The notes beneath the pieces are model-generated. The model searched no databases and was not told the origin of the DNA. It worked only from the letters and a program-made list of their open reading frames with translations. Below, in pieces: positions 1-6,708 of a stretch of 47,786 nucleotides of DNA; within the stretch, counting starts at the first letter, position 1, and each line of letters begins with the position of its first letter. Source of the stretch: an uncultured Oscillibacter sp. (GTDB lineage: Bacteria > Bacillota > Clostridia > Oscillospirales > Oscillospiraceae); contig CABSFC010000008.1 of the NCBI GenBank assembly GCA_902476875.1, forward strand, positions 1-47,786. The letters are read 5' to 3'. The position numbers and the translations under genes were made by a program.

Positions 1-27
1 GCAGACCCGGCGGTTGATGCCGGGCCA

Positions 28-106
28 GCCGCCTTGGGCGGCGTTCACCAGTGGCCGATGTCACTGGTGGTGGGGGATTCTCAAGGGGGAGCCTGCTCCC
101 CCTTGA
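28..106. repeat. Tri-hairpin intergenic repeat, copy 1
   Basis: Three consecutive perfect or near-perfect hairpins lie here: GCCGCC/GGCGGC at 28-42, CACCAGTG/CACTGGTG at 46-69, and a 12-bp stem at 81-106. The repeat starts 6 bp beyond the yidD stop codon. A second copy with the same order and orientation lies at 29673-29750, directly after metG. None of the hairpins is followed by a T-run on the minus strand, so a simple intrinsic terminator is unlikely. Bases 1-27 contain a further GCCGGG/CCCGGC-type pairing and no gene. Confidence 0.8.
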
Positions 107-112
107 CCTGCT

Positions 113-322
113 TCACGGAACCGGGTCATACCCGCCCTTGTGAAACGGATTGCAGCGCAGGATACGCTTAAACGCCAGCCAGCCGCCCTTGAGGGCGCCG
201 TACTTCCCAATGGCCTCCAGCGCGTATTGGGAGCAGGTGGGAATATAGTTGCAGCAGCGGGGACGGTAGGGCGAGATCGCCCGCTGGTAAAACCGCACCA
301 GCGCCATCATCGCATATTTCAT
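113..322 (-). CDS. yidD: Membrane protein insertion efficiency factor YidD
   Basis: This small protein of 69 residues belongs to the YidD family (DUF37), which assists YidC-dependent membrane insertion of proteins at the inner face of the membrane. The family signature is visible: a short amphipathic N-terminus (MKYAMMALVRFYQRAISP), then CCNYIPTCSQYALEAI with its conserved cysteines, and RCNPFHKGGYDPVP at the C-terminus. The chosen start at 322 gives a 4-bp ATGA overlap with the rnpA stop, indicating translational coupling. An in-frame ATG at 355 lies inside rnpA and is not needed. The partner gene yidC would be expected to the left of the window. Confidence 0.95.
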   Translation of the reverse strand: MKYAMMALVRFYQRAISPYRPRCCNYIPTCSQYALEAIGKYGALKGGWLAFKRILRCNPFHKGGYDPVP

Positions 323-663
323 GGCTTCTCCCGCAAAAGGTCCAGCTTCCGGCACAGCCGCAGGAAGGTCTCGTTCAGCTCCCTCCAGGGCGCCCTGGTC
401 GTCCGTCCCCGGGCCACCAGAACGATGTCGTAGCCCGCCCGGAGCTTGTCCGCGTTCAGTCGGTAGACCTCCCGCAGGCGGCGGCGGGCCCGGTTGCGGA
501 CCACCGCGTGGCCCAGCTTGGTGGAGGCGGTGATGCCCAGGCGGTTATGGCCCAGCCGATTCTTCCGGCAATAGACCACCATACCGCCGCCCACCGCCGA
601 GGCCCCCTTCTGGTACAGCCGGCGAAACTCGTGATTCTCTTTCAGTGTGACCGCTCGCTTCAT
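319..663 (-). CDS. rnpA: Ribonuclease P protein component
   Basis: This is the basic protein subunit of RNase P, which helps the catalytic RNA remove 5' leaders from tRNA precursors. It has 114 residues, the usual size. The RNR motif is present as VVRNRARRRLREVYR around residues 53-67, and the start MKRAVTLKENHEFRRLYQKG is typical. It sits between rpmH and yidD in the conserved rpmH-rnpA-yidD order and overlaps yidD by 4 bp. It is probably transcribed from the rpmH promoter; the 113-bp gap to rpmH shows no clear terminator. Confidence 0.97.
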   Translation of the reverse strand: MKRAVTLKENHEFRRLYQKGASAVGGGMVVYCRKNRLGHNRLGITASTKLGHAVVRNRARRRLREVYRLNADKLRAGYDIVLVARGRTTRAPWRELNETFLRLCRKLDLLREKP

Positions 664-776
664 ACGCTTCCCCGCTTTGCTGCCAACAGAAACTCAATGA
701 GGGACGGAGGAATCCAAAAAAATTCCCGCCGTCCCTTAAGGCGTCTGTTCAAGTGTCTCCCGCGCTTCCGTTTCGC

Positions 777-917
777 TTAGTAGGACAGGCGGGCGCGGCC
801 CTTGGCGCGGCGACGGGCCAGGACCTTGCGGCCGTTGGCGGTAGCCATTCTCTTGCGGAAGCCGTGGACCTTCTGGCCGTGCAGCTTCTTGGGCTGATAG
901 GTACGTTTCGTTGCCAT
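777..917 (-). CDS. rpmH: 50S ribosomal protein L34
   Basis: Ribosomal protein L34 has 46 residues, begins MATKRTYQPKKLHGQKVHGF and ends in an Arg/Lys-rich RRRAKGRARLSY tail. The start at 917 is fixed by a strong AGGAGGTG Shine-Dalgarno about 8 bases upstream. An upstream extension in the same frame lacks support. It is the first gene of the leftward rpmH-rnpA-yidD operon and is divergent from dnaA, the standard arrangement beside a Firmicutes origin. Confidence 0.97.
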   Translation of the reverse strand: MATKRTYQPKKLHGQKVHGFRKRMATANGRKVLARRRAKGRARLSY

Positions 918-1030
918 GTTGAGACACCTCCTGTCAGAATTCCGGTCATCTTGCGATGACACTTACTCGACACCGCTTCTTGTGAAACGGCGCAGTAAAC
1001 CAATATCAGGCGCCTTGCGACGCATAGGGT

Positions 1031-1060
1031 AGTATACCATATTCGATCAAAAGGTGTCAA
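1031..1060 (-). promoter_or_regulatory. Sigma-A promoter for rpmH-rnpA-yidD
   Basis: On the minus strand TTGACA (1060-1055) and TATACT (1036-1031) are separated by 18 bp, about 115 bp upstream of rpmH. The position and sequence fit the operon promoter. Confidence 0.7.
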
Positions 1061-1283
1061 TAAAAACTTCAATTTTCTCAAAAATCGGCGTTTTTCCGGA
1101 ACGATTTTGTTTTTGATCAAAATATAGTGTCCACTTCCGCAAAAATAATCTATATCTAGTCTTATATTCTAACACCGGTTTTTGATACTTATTCTAATAA
1201 TAAGTATTGCGTATTCCTTGTTTTTTTGCTATAATCAATCTGTATGATTTTGTACATTTTTAACTAGAGAGAGGTGCATCTTT
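1061..1283. other. AT-rich rpmH-dnaA intergenic region
   Basis: This is the AT-rich stretch between the divergent rpmH and dnaA promoters. It carries two TTGATCAAAA-like stretches and a TAATAATAAG tract, but no site matching TTWTNCACA exactly, so the upstream incAB-type DnaA-box cluster of Bacillus is not evident. No gene is seen. Confidence 0.5.
1207..1235 (+). promoter_or_regulatory. dnaA: Sigma-A promoter for dnaA
   Basis: A -35-like TTGCGT (1207-1212) and a perfect TATAAT (1230-1235) are separated by 17 bp. The predicted start of transcription lies about 40 bp before the dnaA start codon. Confidence 0.7.
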
Positions 1284-2600
1284 TTGAATTCCGTCGCTGA
1301 CGTGTGGGACAGCGTCCTGCAACAGCTAAAGAAAGACCTTTCGGAGACCACCATCGCCACCTGGTTCGACGAACTGGAGGCCGTGGACATCCGGGGCAAC
1401 ACATTTATTCTCCACTGCGCCAACGACTTCAAAAAGGGCTACATCGAGTCCCTGTTTTTGAAGAACATCAAGGCCTCCCTGCACGACATCTTCTCCACGG
1501 ATTTCGAGGTCCAGATCCTGGACGACAGCTCCTTCCAGGAGTTCACCGGGGGCATGGGCAAGCGGCAAAACGACCGCTTCACCTCCGACGAATTCACCTT
1601 TGAGACCTTCGTGGTGGGTCCCTCCAACAAGCTGGCCTACGCCGCTTCCGTGGCCGTGGCCGAGCACCCCGCCAAAAACTACAATCCCCTGCTGATCTAC
1701 GGCGACTCCGGCCTGGGCAAGACCCACCTGATCTACGCCATCGCCAACGTCATCCGCAGACACAGCCCCCATTCCAAGATCGCCTACGTCAAGGGTGACG
1801 ATCTGACCAACGAGCTGGTGGACGCCATCCGGGAGGGCAAAACCGCCGAGATGCGGGAGAAATACCGACAGGCGGACCTGCTGCTGGTGGACGACGTGCA
1901 GTTCATCGCCGGCAAGAAGCAGACCCAGGAGGAGTTCTTCCACACCTTCAACACGCTATACGAGTCCGGCCGCCAGATCGTGCTGACCTCGGACCGTCCC
2001 CCCTCTGAGATGACCCAGCTGGAGGACCGCCTTCGCACCCGGTTTGAGTGGGGATTGCTGGTGGATGTGGCTCCGCCGGACTTTGAGACCCGCCTGGCCA
2101 TCGTGAAGAACAAGGCGGCCCTGCTGGGCATGGAGCTGCCGGACAAGATCTCCGCCTACATCGCGGAGAACGTCACCGCCAACGTCCGCCAGCTGGAGGG
2201 CACCATCAACAAGATCCTGGCCTACAAGGACCTGCTGGGCAGCGACGCCGACGAGGAGACCGTCACCCGGGCCATGCAGGACATCCTAAAGCGCAGCAGC
2301 GAGTATATCCCCACGCCGGAGGCCATTCTGGAATACATCAGTAAGTATTACAGTCTGGATGAAGCGGTCATCCGGGGCCAGCAGCGCATCCGGGACGCCG
2401 TGGCCGCTCGGCAGATCGCCATGTACCTCATCCGCAGCATGACGAACCTGAGCCTGGACGAAATCGGCAAGGTCTTTGACAACCGGGACCACTCCACCGT
2501 GCTGTACTCCATCCAGCAGGTGGAGAAGAAGATGAAGAAGGAGCCGGCCTTCGCGGAGACCGTGAAGGAGATCAAGACCAACATCAACTCCAAGCGGTGA
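1284..2600 (+). CDS. dnaA: Chromosomal replication initiator protein DnaA
   Basis: DnaA is the AAA+ initiator that binds DnaA boxes and melts oriC. It has 438 residues. Domain I spans about residues 1-80. Walker A is GDSGLGKT (140-147), Walker B is LLLVDD (199-204), and the C-terminal DNA-binding helix-turn-helix carries the RDHSTVLYS signature. The linker (domain II) is short, accounting for the modest length. The start is a TTG at 1284, chosen because GAGAGAGGTG sits at the right distance and the frame begins MNSVADVWDSVLQQLK as in the family. It is immediately followed by oriC and dnaN. Confidence 0.98.
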   Translation: MNSVADVWDSVLQQLKKDLSETTIATWFDELEAVDIRGNTFILHCANDFKKGYIESLFLKNIKASLHDIFSTDFEVQILDDSSFQEFTGGMGKRQNDRFTSDEFTFETFVVGPSNKLAYAASVAVAEHPAKNYNPLLIYGDSGLGKTHLIYAIANVIRRHSPHSKIAYVKGDDLTNELVDAIREGKTAEMREKYRQADLLLVDDVQFIAGKKQTQEEFFHTFNTLYESGRQIVLTSDRPPSEMTQLEDRLRTRFEWGLLVDVAPPDFETRLAIVKNKAALLGMELPDKISAYIAENVTANVRQLEGTINKILAYKDLLGSDADEETVTRAMQDILKRSSEYIPTPEAILEYISKYYSLDEAVIRGQQRIRDAVAARQIAMYLIRSMTNLSLDEIGKVFDNRDHSTVLYSIQQVEKKMKKEPAFAETVKEIKTNINSKR

Positions 2601-2849
2601 TCTTCTCCACAGACCTTGGTGGAAAAAGAAAACTTTCCTGTGGAAAAAGGGCCCTGCGACGGATTTGTGAAAAATCGGCCGGATTTCTCCACACCCCGCT
2701 CAAATCGGCAAATCCTTGCAAATCAAGACTTTTCTTTCTTTTTCCACAGTTTTTTCCCTTATGACTACTTTTTCTAAAGACAATTTCTTTTTTCTTTTGA
2801 AAAAAGCGTCCCGCGTGACACATCCAAGTATAGAGAGGAAGCGTCTATT
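2601..2849. other. Replication origin oriC (dnaA-dnaN intergenic)
   Basis: This 249-bp gene-free stretch has three exact TTWTNCACA DnaA boxes (2639-2647 reverse, 2666-2674 reverse, 2740-2748 forward). It also has two one-mismatch TTCTCCACA boxes (2603-2611, 2685-2693) and a one-mismatch reverse box (2618-2626). The boxes precede an A+T-rich, strand-biased tract (about 2725-2806) that is the likely duplex-unwinding element. Position between dnaA and dnaN matches the incC part of Firmicutes origins. Confidence 0.9.
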
Positions 2850-3965
2850 ATGATCAAATTCAGCTGCGAAAAAGTCCTGCTGCAAAACGCCATCGCCGTC
2901 GCCAGCCGGGCCGTGGCGCAGAAAAGCTCCATCCCCGCGCTGGAGGGTCTGCTGCTCCACGCCGACCACCAGCTGACCGTCTCCGGCTACAATATGCAGA
3001 CCGGCATCCGCACCAGAGTGGCCGCCAATGTCACCGAGGGCGGCGACATCGTGCTGAACGCCCGGCTGTTCGGCGACATCATCCGCCGTATGCCCGACGA
3101 TGTGGTGACCTTCACCGCCGACGAGAAACTGATGGTCCACCTCTCCTGCGGCGACGCGGACTTCGATATCCTGGGCCTTTCCGCCGCGGACTATCCCGAT
3201 CTGCCGGAGGTGGAGGACGAGTACTCCGTCTCCATCCAGCAAAAGGTCCTGCGGGCCATGATCGAGGAGGTGGCTTTCGCCGTCTCCACCAACGAGAGCC
3301 GCCCGGTCCATACCGGCGCCCTGTTTGAGATCAGCGACGCGGGGCTGACCATGGTGGCCGTGGACGGGTTCCGGCTGGCCATCCGGCGGGAGCCGCTGGA
3401 AAAAATCGAGGGCGGCGCGTTCTCCTTCGTGGCCCCCGGTTCCGCCCTGAACGAGGTCAAGGGCATCTGCAACGACGTGGAGGACCTGGCCGCCGTCACG
3501 CTGGGCAAGCGGCACATCCTGTTCGAGGTGGGCGACACGGAGCTGATCTGCCGCCGGCTGGAGGGCGAGTTCCTGGACTACAAGAACGCCATCCCCCGGA
3601 AGAATCCCATCACCGTTGTCGCGGACGCCAAAGCGCTGATCGAGAGCATCGACCGCGTGTCCGTGGTGATCTCCGACAAGCTGAAAAGCCCGGTCCGCTG
3701 CGTCTTCGACCACGACAAGGTGCTGCTCTCCGCCAAGACCGGCAACGGCGAGGCCAAGGACGTCTGCCGCCTCAGCGGCGACGGCGGCGGGCTGGAGATC
3801 GGCTTCAACAACCGCTATCTGATGGAGGCCCTGCGGTACGCCCCCGCCGACACGGTAAAGATCGAGCTGAACACCGGCGTCTCTCCCGCCATCATCGTGC
3901 CGGTGGAGGGAGAGGAGAACTTTTTGTATATGGTCCTGCCCGTGCGGCTGAAATCCGCGGAATAA
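2850..3965 (+). CDS. dnaN: DNA polymerase III beta sliding clamp
   Basis: The beta clamp encircles DNA and tethers polymerase III and repair partners. At 371 residues it is full length, with the three-fold clamp fold implied by the conserved start MIKFSCEKVLLQNAIAVASR and the end NFLYMVLPVRLK, the strand that lines the partner-binding pocket. GAGAGGAAG precedes the ATG. It directly follows oriC, and its stop codon abuts the ATG of a small membrane peptide gene. Confidence 0.98.
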   Translation: MIKFSCEKVLLQNAIAVASRAVAQKSSIPALEGLLLHADHQLTVSGYNMQTGIRTRVAANVTEGGDIVLNARLFGDIIRRMPDDVVTFTADEKLMVHLSCGDADFDILGLSAADYPDLPEVEDEYSVSIQQKVLRAMIEEVAFAVSTNESRPVHTGALFEISDAGLTMVAVDGFRLAIRREPLEKIEGGAFSFVAPGSALNEVKGICNDVEDLAAVTLGKRHILFEVGDTELICRRLEGEFLDYKNAIPRKNPITVVADAKALIESIDRVSVVISDKLKSPVRCVFDHDKVLLSAKTGNGEAKDVCRLSGDGGGLEIGFNNRYLMEALRYAPADTVKIELNTGVSPAIIVPVEGEENFLYMVLPVRLKSAE

Positions 3966-4109
3966 ATGGACGGTCGGGAAAGGCGGCGCCAGGTCATCCG
4001 GGTCATTTCCAAGATCTTTCTGATACTCGGCGGGATCCTGGCGCTGATATCTGTGTCGCTTTTGCTCATCGGCATCCTCTTAAATGTGATCAGTCATCAT
4101 TTCATATAG
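3966..4109 (+). CDS. Small single-pass membrane peptide between dnaN and yaaA
   Basis: This ORF of 47 residues starts at the base after the dnaN stop codon. A basic N-terminus (MDGRERRRQVIRVISK) is followed by one long hydrophobic segment from about residue 17 to 42 and a short polar tail. Its TAG stop forms part of the yaaA ribosome-binding region, so the three genes are tightly packed. There is no good Shine-Dalgarno other than the end of dnaN, so expression would depend on termination-reinitiation. The family is not recognised. The membrane topology (positive N-terminus inside) is inferred. It may be a lineage-specific addition to the origin operon. Confidence 0.55.
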   Translation: MDGRERRRQVIRVISKIFLILGGILALISVSLLLIGILLNVISHHFI

Positions 4110-4116
4110 GAGTTCT

Positions 4117-4332
4117 ATGAAACCTGTTATCATCACAACGGAATTTATCAAGCTGCAGGACCTGCTGAAGTTCGCCAATCTGGTGGAGACCGGCGGCGAG
4201 GCCAAGGAGCGCGTCCAGGCGGGCGAGGTCTCCGTCAACGGCGAGGTGTGTACCATGCGGGGCAAGAAGATCCGCCCCGGCGACGACGTGTGTTTTGCCG
4301 GACAGCACTACACGGTGGCCTATGCGGATTGA
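4117..4332 (+). CDS. yaaA: S4-domain RNA-binding protein YaaA
   Basis: This 71-residue protein is an S4-type RNA-binding domain, the YaaA/RlbA protein found between dnaN and recF in Firmicutes and linked to ribosome assembly. The S4 fold is visible in FIKLQDLLKFANLVETGGEA, VQAGEVSVNGEVCTMRGKKI and RPGDDV. ATAGGAG precedes the ATG. The end of the gene overlaps the recF start by 11 bp, coupling the two. Confidence 0.93.
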   Translation: MKPVIITTEFIKLQDLLKFANLVETGGEAKERVQAGEVSVNGEVCTMRGKKIRPGDDVCFAGQHYTVAYAD

Positions 4333-5425
4333 CCGCCTGGAGCTGGAGTCCTTTCGGAACTACGGGCGGCAGGCGGTGGACTTTGACCCCCGGTGCAACG
4401 TCATCTTCGGCGAGAACGCCCAGGGCAAGACCAACCTGCTGGAGGCGCTGGTGTACCTCTCCTGCGGCAAGTCCCCCCGGGCCAGGACGGACAAGGAAAT
4501 GATCGGCTTTGACGCGCCGGCCGCCAGGATGTGCGCCCAGGTTTTTGCCAGAGGCCGGGATTTTAAAGTCCAGGTGGACCTGTTCCGGGACCGGCGGCGG
4601 AAGATATCCGTCAACCAGGTGCCGGCAAAAAACAGCGCGGCCCTCAGCGAGGTGTACAACACCGTGTTCTTCTGCCCGGACGACCTGTATCTGATCCGGG
4701 AGGGCGCTGCCGCCCGGCGGCGGTTTATGGATACGGCCCTCTGCCAGCTGCGGCCCCGTTACGCCGCCGCCCTGGCAGAATATAACCGCACCTATGACCA
4801 CAAGACCCGCATCCTGCGGGACGCTGAGGAGCGGCCGGACTTGCTGGCCACGCTGCCGGAGTTCAACGAACGGCTGGTGCACTTCGGCGCGGTGCTGATC
4901 CACTACCGGCACCAGTTCGCCGTGCGGCTGAACGAATACGCCGCCCTGCACCACCTGGAGTGCTCCGGCGGAAAGGAGCGGCTGGAGGCGCGGTATCAGA
5001 CGGTTTCCTCCGTCACGGACCCTTCGGCGGACTTGTCGGTTTTAACAGAGCAGCTGCGCCGGCACATGGAGGACCACCAGACCGCGGAGCGGGCGTCCCG
5101 CCTGTGCCTGTCCGGCCCCCACAAGGACGATCTGCTGGTGACCATCGACGGGCGGGAGGCCAAGGCCTACTCCTCTCAGGGCCAGACCCGGACGGCGGCG
5201 CTGGCGCTGAAGCTGGCGGAGCGGGAGATCTACAAAAACGCCACCGGCGAGTATCCGGTGCTGCTGCTGGACGACGTTTTGAGCGAGCTGGACCCAAAGC
5301 GGCAGGAGTTCGTCCTGAACCGTATCGCGGGGGGGCAGGTGTTTATCACCTGCTGCGAGGATGACCGGCTGCCCCAGATGCTGGGCGGCAAAGTGCTGCA
5401 CGTTCATAATGGAGCATTGATCTGA
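4322..5425 (+). CDS. recF: DNA replication and repair protein RecF
   Basis: RecF is an SMC/ABC-type ATPase that loads RecA at gaps with RecO and RecR. It has 367 residues, a normal length. Walker A is GENAQGKTNL near residue 30, the ABC signature is LSGPHKDD, and Walker B is VLLLDDVLSELD near the C-terminus. The start at 4322 gives the family N-terminus MRIDRLELESFRNYG; an in-frame ATG 27 bp upstream would add an atypical extension. Overlap with yaaA indicates translational coupling. Confidence 0.97.
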   Translation: MRIDRLELESFRNYGRQAVDFDPRCNVIFGENAQGKTNLLEALVYLSCGKSPRARTDKEMIGFDAPAARMCAQVFARGRDFKVQVDLFRDRRRKISVNQVPAKNSAALSEVYNTVFFCPDDLYLIREGAAARRRFMDTALCQLRPRYAAALAEYNRTYDHKTRILRDAEERPDLLATLPEFNERLVHFGAVLIHYRHQFAVRLNEYAALHHLECSGGKERLEARYQTVSSVTDPSADLSVLTEQLRRHMEDHQTAERASRLCLSGPHKDDLLVTIDGREAKAYSSQGQTRTAALALKLAEREIYKNATGEYPVLLLDDVLSELDPKRQEFVLNRIAGGQVFITCCEDDRLPQMLGGKVLHVHNGALI

Positions 5426-5436
5426 GAGGAGATTTT

Positions 5437-5979
5437 ATGAAAAAGGCTTTGGAAGGTGTCATTGCTGTTCTGGTCGTGGCGCTCGTCTTAGTGGTAGCCT
5501 ATTATGAAATCAACTTTCCATCAACAGAATATCGGGCGGCAAAAATCAATGACGAGAAGATCTTGACGGAAATGCCGGATTTGGAATTGTCGGAGGCGGA
5601 TATTGCCTTTGGGCAAAAGGTTCTCCTGCATCCGGAAGTGATAGCCGCTATGGAACAAAGCGAGGGAGCAGACCTGCCGCTGGAGCCTGCTGAGGAGCTT
5701 TTCGCGGATTATTTGCCGGACGGAGCGGAAGCGGAACATATCTCTGTGTTTCAAAATGCTGTTTACTGCGGCTATCTGGAACATGCGGATAAACGGGTGA
5801 TGCTGACCTTTTTTAAGGATGACGCCTATGGTCCCTATAAGACCATCGCTCTATATCAGGGAGACTCCGGGGAGCGGTCCTGTAAGGTGGTGTATGAAAA
5901 TCAGGCCGGTGAACTGCGGAAGATGGAGCCCCATCGCCGCTGGTTTGCCTATTTCCGGGACCGTATGTGGGAGGACTGA
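5437..5979 (+). CDS. Hypothetical membrane-anchored protein between recF and remB
   Basis: The protein has 180 residues with an N-terminal hydrophobic segment (residues about 7-23, GVIAVLVVALVLVVAYY), so it is a secreted or membrane-anchored protein with an acidic extracytoplasmic domain. The family is not recognised. GAGAGG precedes the ATG, 11 bp after recF. Its coding sequence is visibly lower in GC than recF and gyrB. It separates recF from remB, which are neighbours in Bacillus, so it looks like a lineage-specific insertion into the origin operon. Confidence 0.8.
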   Translation: MKKALEGVIAVLVVALVLVVAYYEINFPSTEYRAAKINDEKILTEMPDLELSEADIAFGQKVLLHPEVIAAMEQSEGADLPLEPAEELFADYLPDGAEAEHISVFQNAVYCGYLEHADKRVMLTFFKDDAYGPYKTIALYQGDSGERSCKVVYENQAGELRKMEPHRRWFAYFRDRMWED

Positions 5980-5981
5980 AG

Positions 5982-6248
5982 ATGTATCTTCATTTAGGAC
6001 AAAATGAAATTGTCTCCGACCATCGTATCATCGGCGTTTTTGACTTGGACAAGTGCAGTTACAGCAGGCGCACCCGGGACTATCTGGCCGCCGCCGAAAA
6101 AGAGGGCGTGGTGCTGGACGTCTCCGGCGACATCCCGAAGTCCTTCGTGGTCTGCGACCACCCCTACCACCCGCAGATCGTCTATCTCTCCCAGTTGAAT
6201 TCCACCACCCTGCAAAAACGGGCGGAGAGCCGAAAACCGGAATTATAG
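5982..6248 (+). CDS. remB: RemB-like extracellular matrix regulator (DUF370)
   Basis: This 88-residue protein begins MYLHLGQNEIVSDHRIIGVF, the hallmark of RemB (YaaB), the DUF370 protein encoded between recF and gyrB in Bacillus. RemA/RemB proteins promote biofilm matrix gene expression in that genus; a DNA-binding role here is inferred from family. The start at 5982 is set by GGGAGG in the end of the preceding gene. An upstream in-frame ATG at 5967 is rejected because it lacks a ribosome site. Confidence 0.88.
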   Translation: MYLHLGQNEIVSDHRIIGVFDLDKCSYSRRTRDYLAAAEKEGVVLDVSGDIPKSFVVCDHPYHPQIVYLSQLNSTTLQKRAESRKPEL

Positions 6249-6260
6249 GAGAATATTTTT

Positions 6261-6602
6261 ATGATCACGGAAACGCAGATCGCGCTTTATTTGCGGTATA
6301 TGCTCCCCCATATGTTCCTGTTTCGATATCCCGCCGTCCTGCTGTGGCCGTGCGTCCTTTTGGGCGTATTGGCGGAAGTCCGTTTTTTCCGGCGGGAAAA
6401 AATCGCGAAGCGGCTGCTTTTTGGCGCGCTGCTGGCGGTATTGTTCTGTGAGATTCTGATAAAATTGCTGTTCCGTTTTTCCTGGGGCGCTGCGCTGCAT
6501 ATCTACAGCGGCGTTGGGCTTGTGGAGGACTGCCTGCTGTCCGCTCTGCTGGGTGTCGCTGCTTCCCACCTGGTCCTGCGGAGAGCGGCCCATCACTCAT
6601 AA
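6261..6602 (+). CDS. Small integral membrane protein
   Basis: This 113-residue protein has about three hydrophobic spans, near residues 22-38, 52-70 and 80-105 (for example AVLLWPCVLLGVLAEV and LLFGALLAVLFCEILI). ATAGGAGA precedes the ATG, 12 bp after remB. The family is not recognised. It lies in the recF-remB-gyrB run and ends just before a possible terminator, so gyrB may have its own promoter. Confidence 0.75.
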   Translation: MITETQIALYLRYMLPHMFLFRYPAVLLWPCVLLGVLAEVRFFRREKIAKRLLFGALLAVLFCEILIKLLFRFSWGAALHIYSGVGLVEDCLLSALLGVAASHLVLRRAAHHS

Positions 6603-6635
6603 AGCAAACCTGTAAATACCAGGGCAGGGAGAAAC

Positions 6636-6668
6636 GGGCCGGAAATGGCTCCGGCCCGGCTCTTCTTG
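6636..6668 (+). terminator. Possible terminator before gyrB
   Basis: An 8-bp GC-rich stem GGGCCGGA/TCCGGCCC (6636-6657) is followed by a modestly T-rich tail. It could separate the recF-remB transcript from gyrB. Confidence 0.4.
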
Positions 6669-6708
6669 CCTTGCATCTGGAAAACAATCCCTTGAAAGGA
6701 GAACCTAC

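Noticed and set aside
1061..1283. DnaA boxes upstream of dnaA
   Set aside because: No 9-mer there matches TTWTNCACA; only partial matches such as TGTGAAACG were seen.
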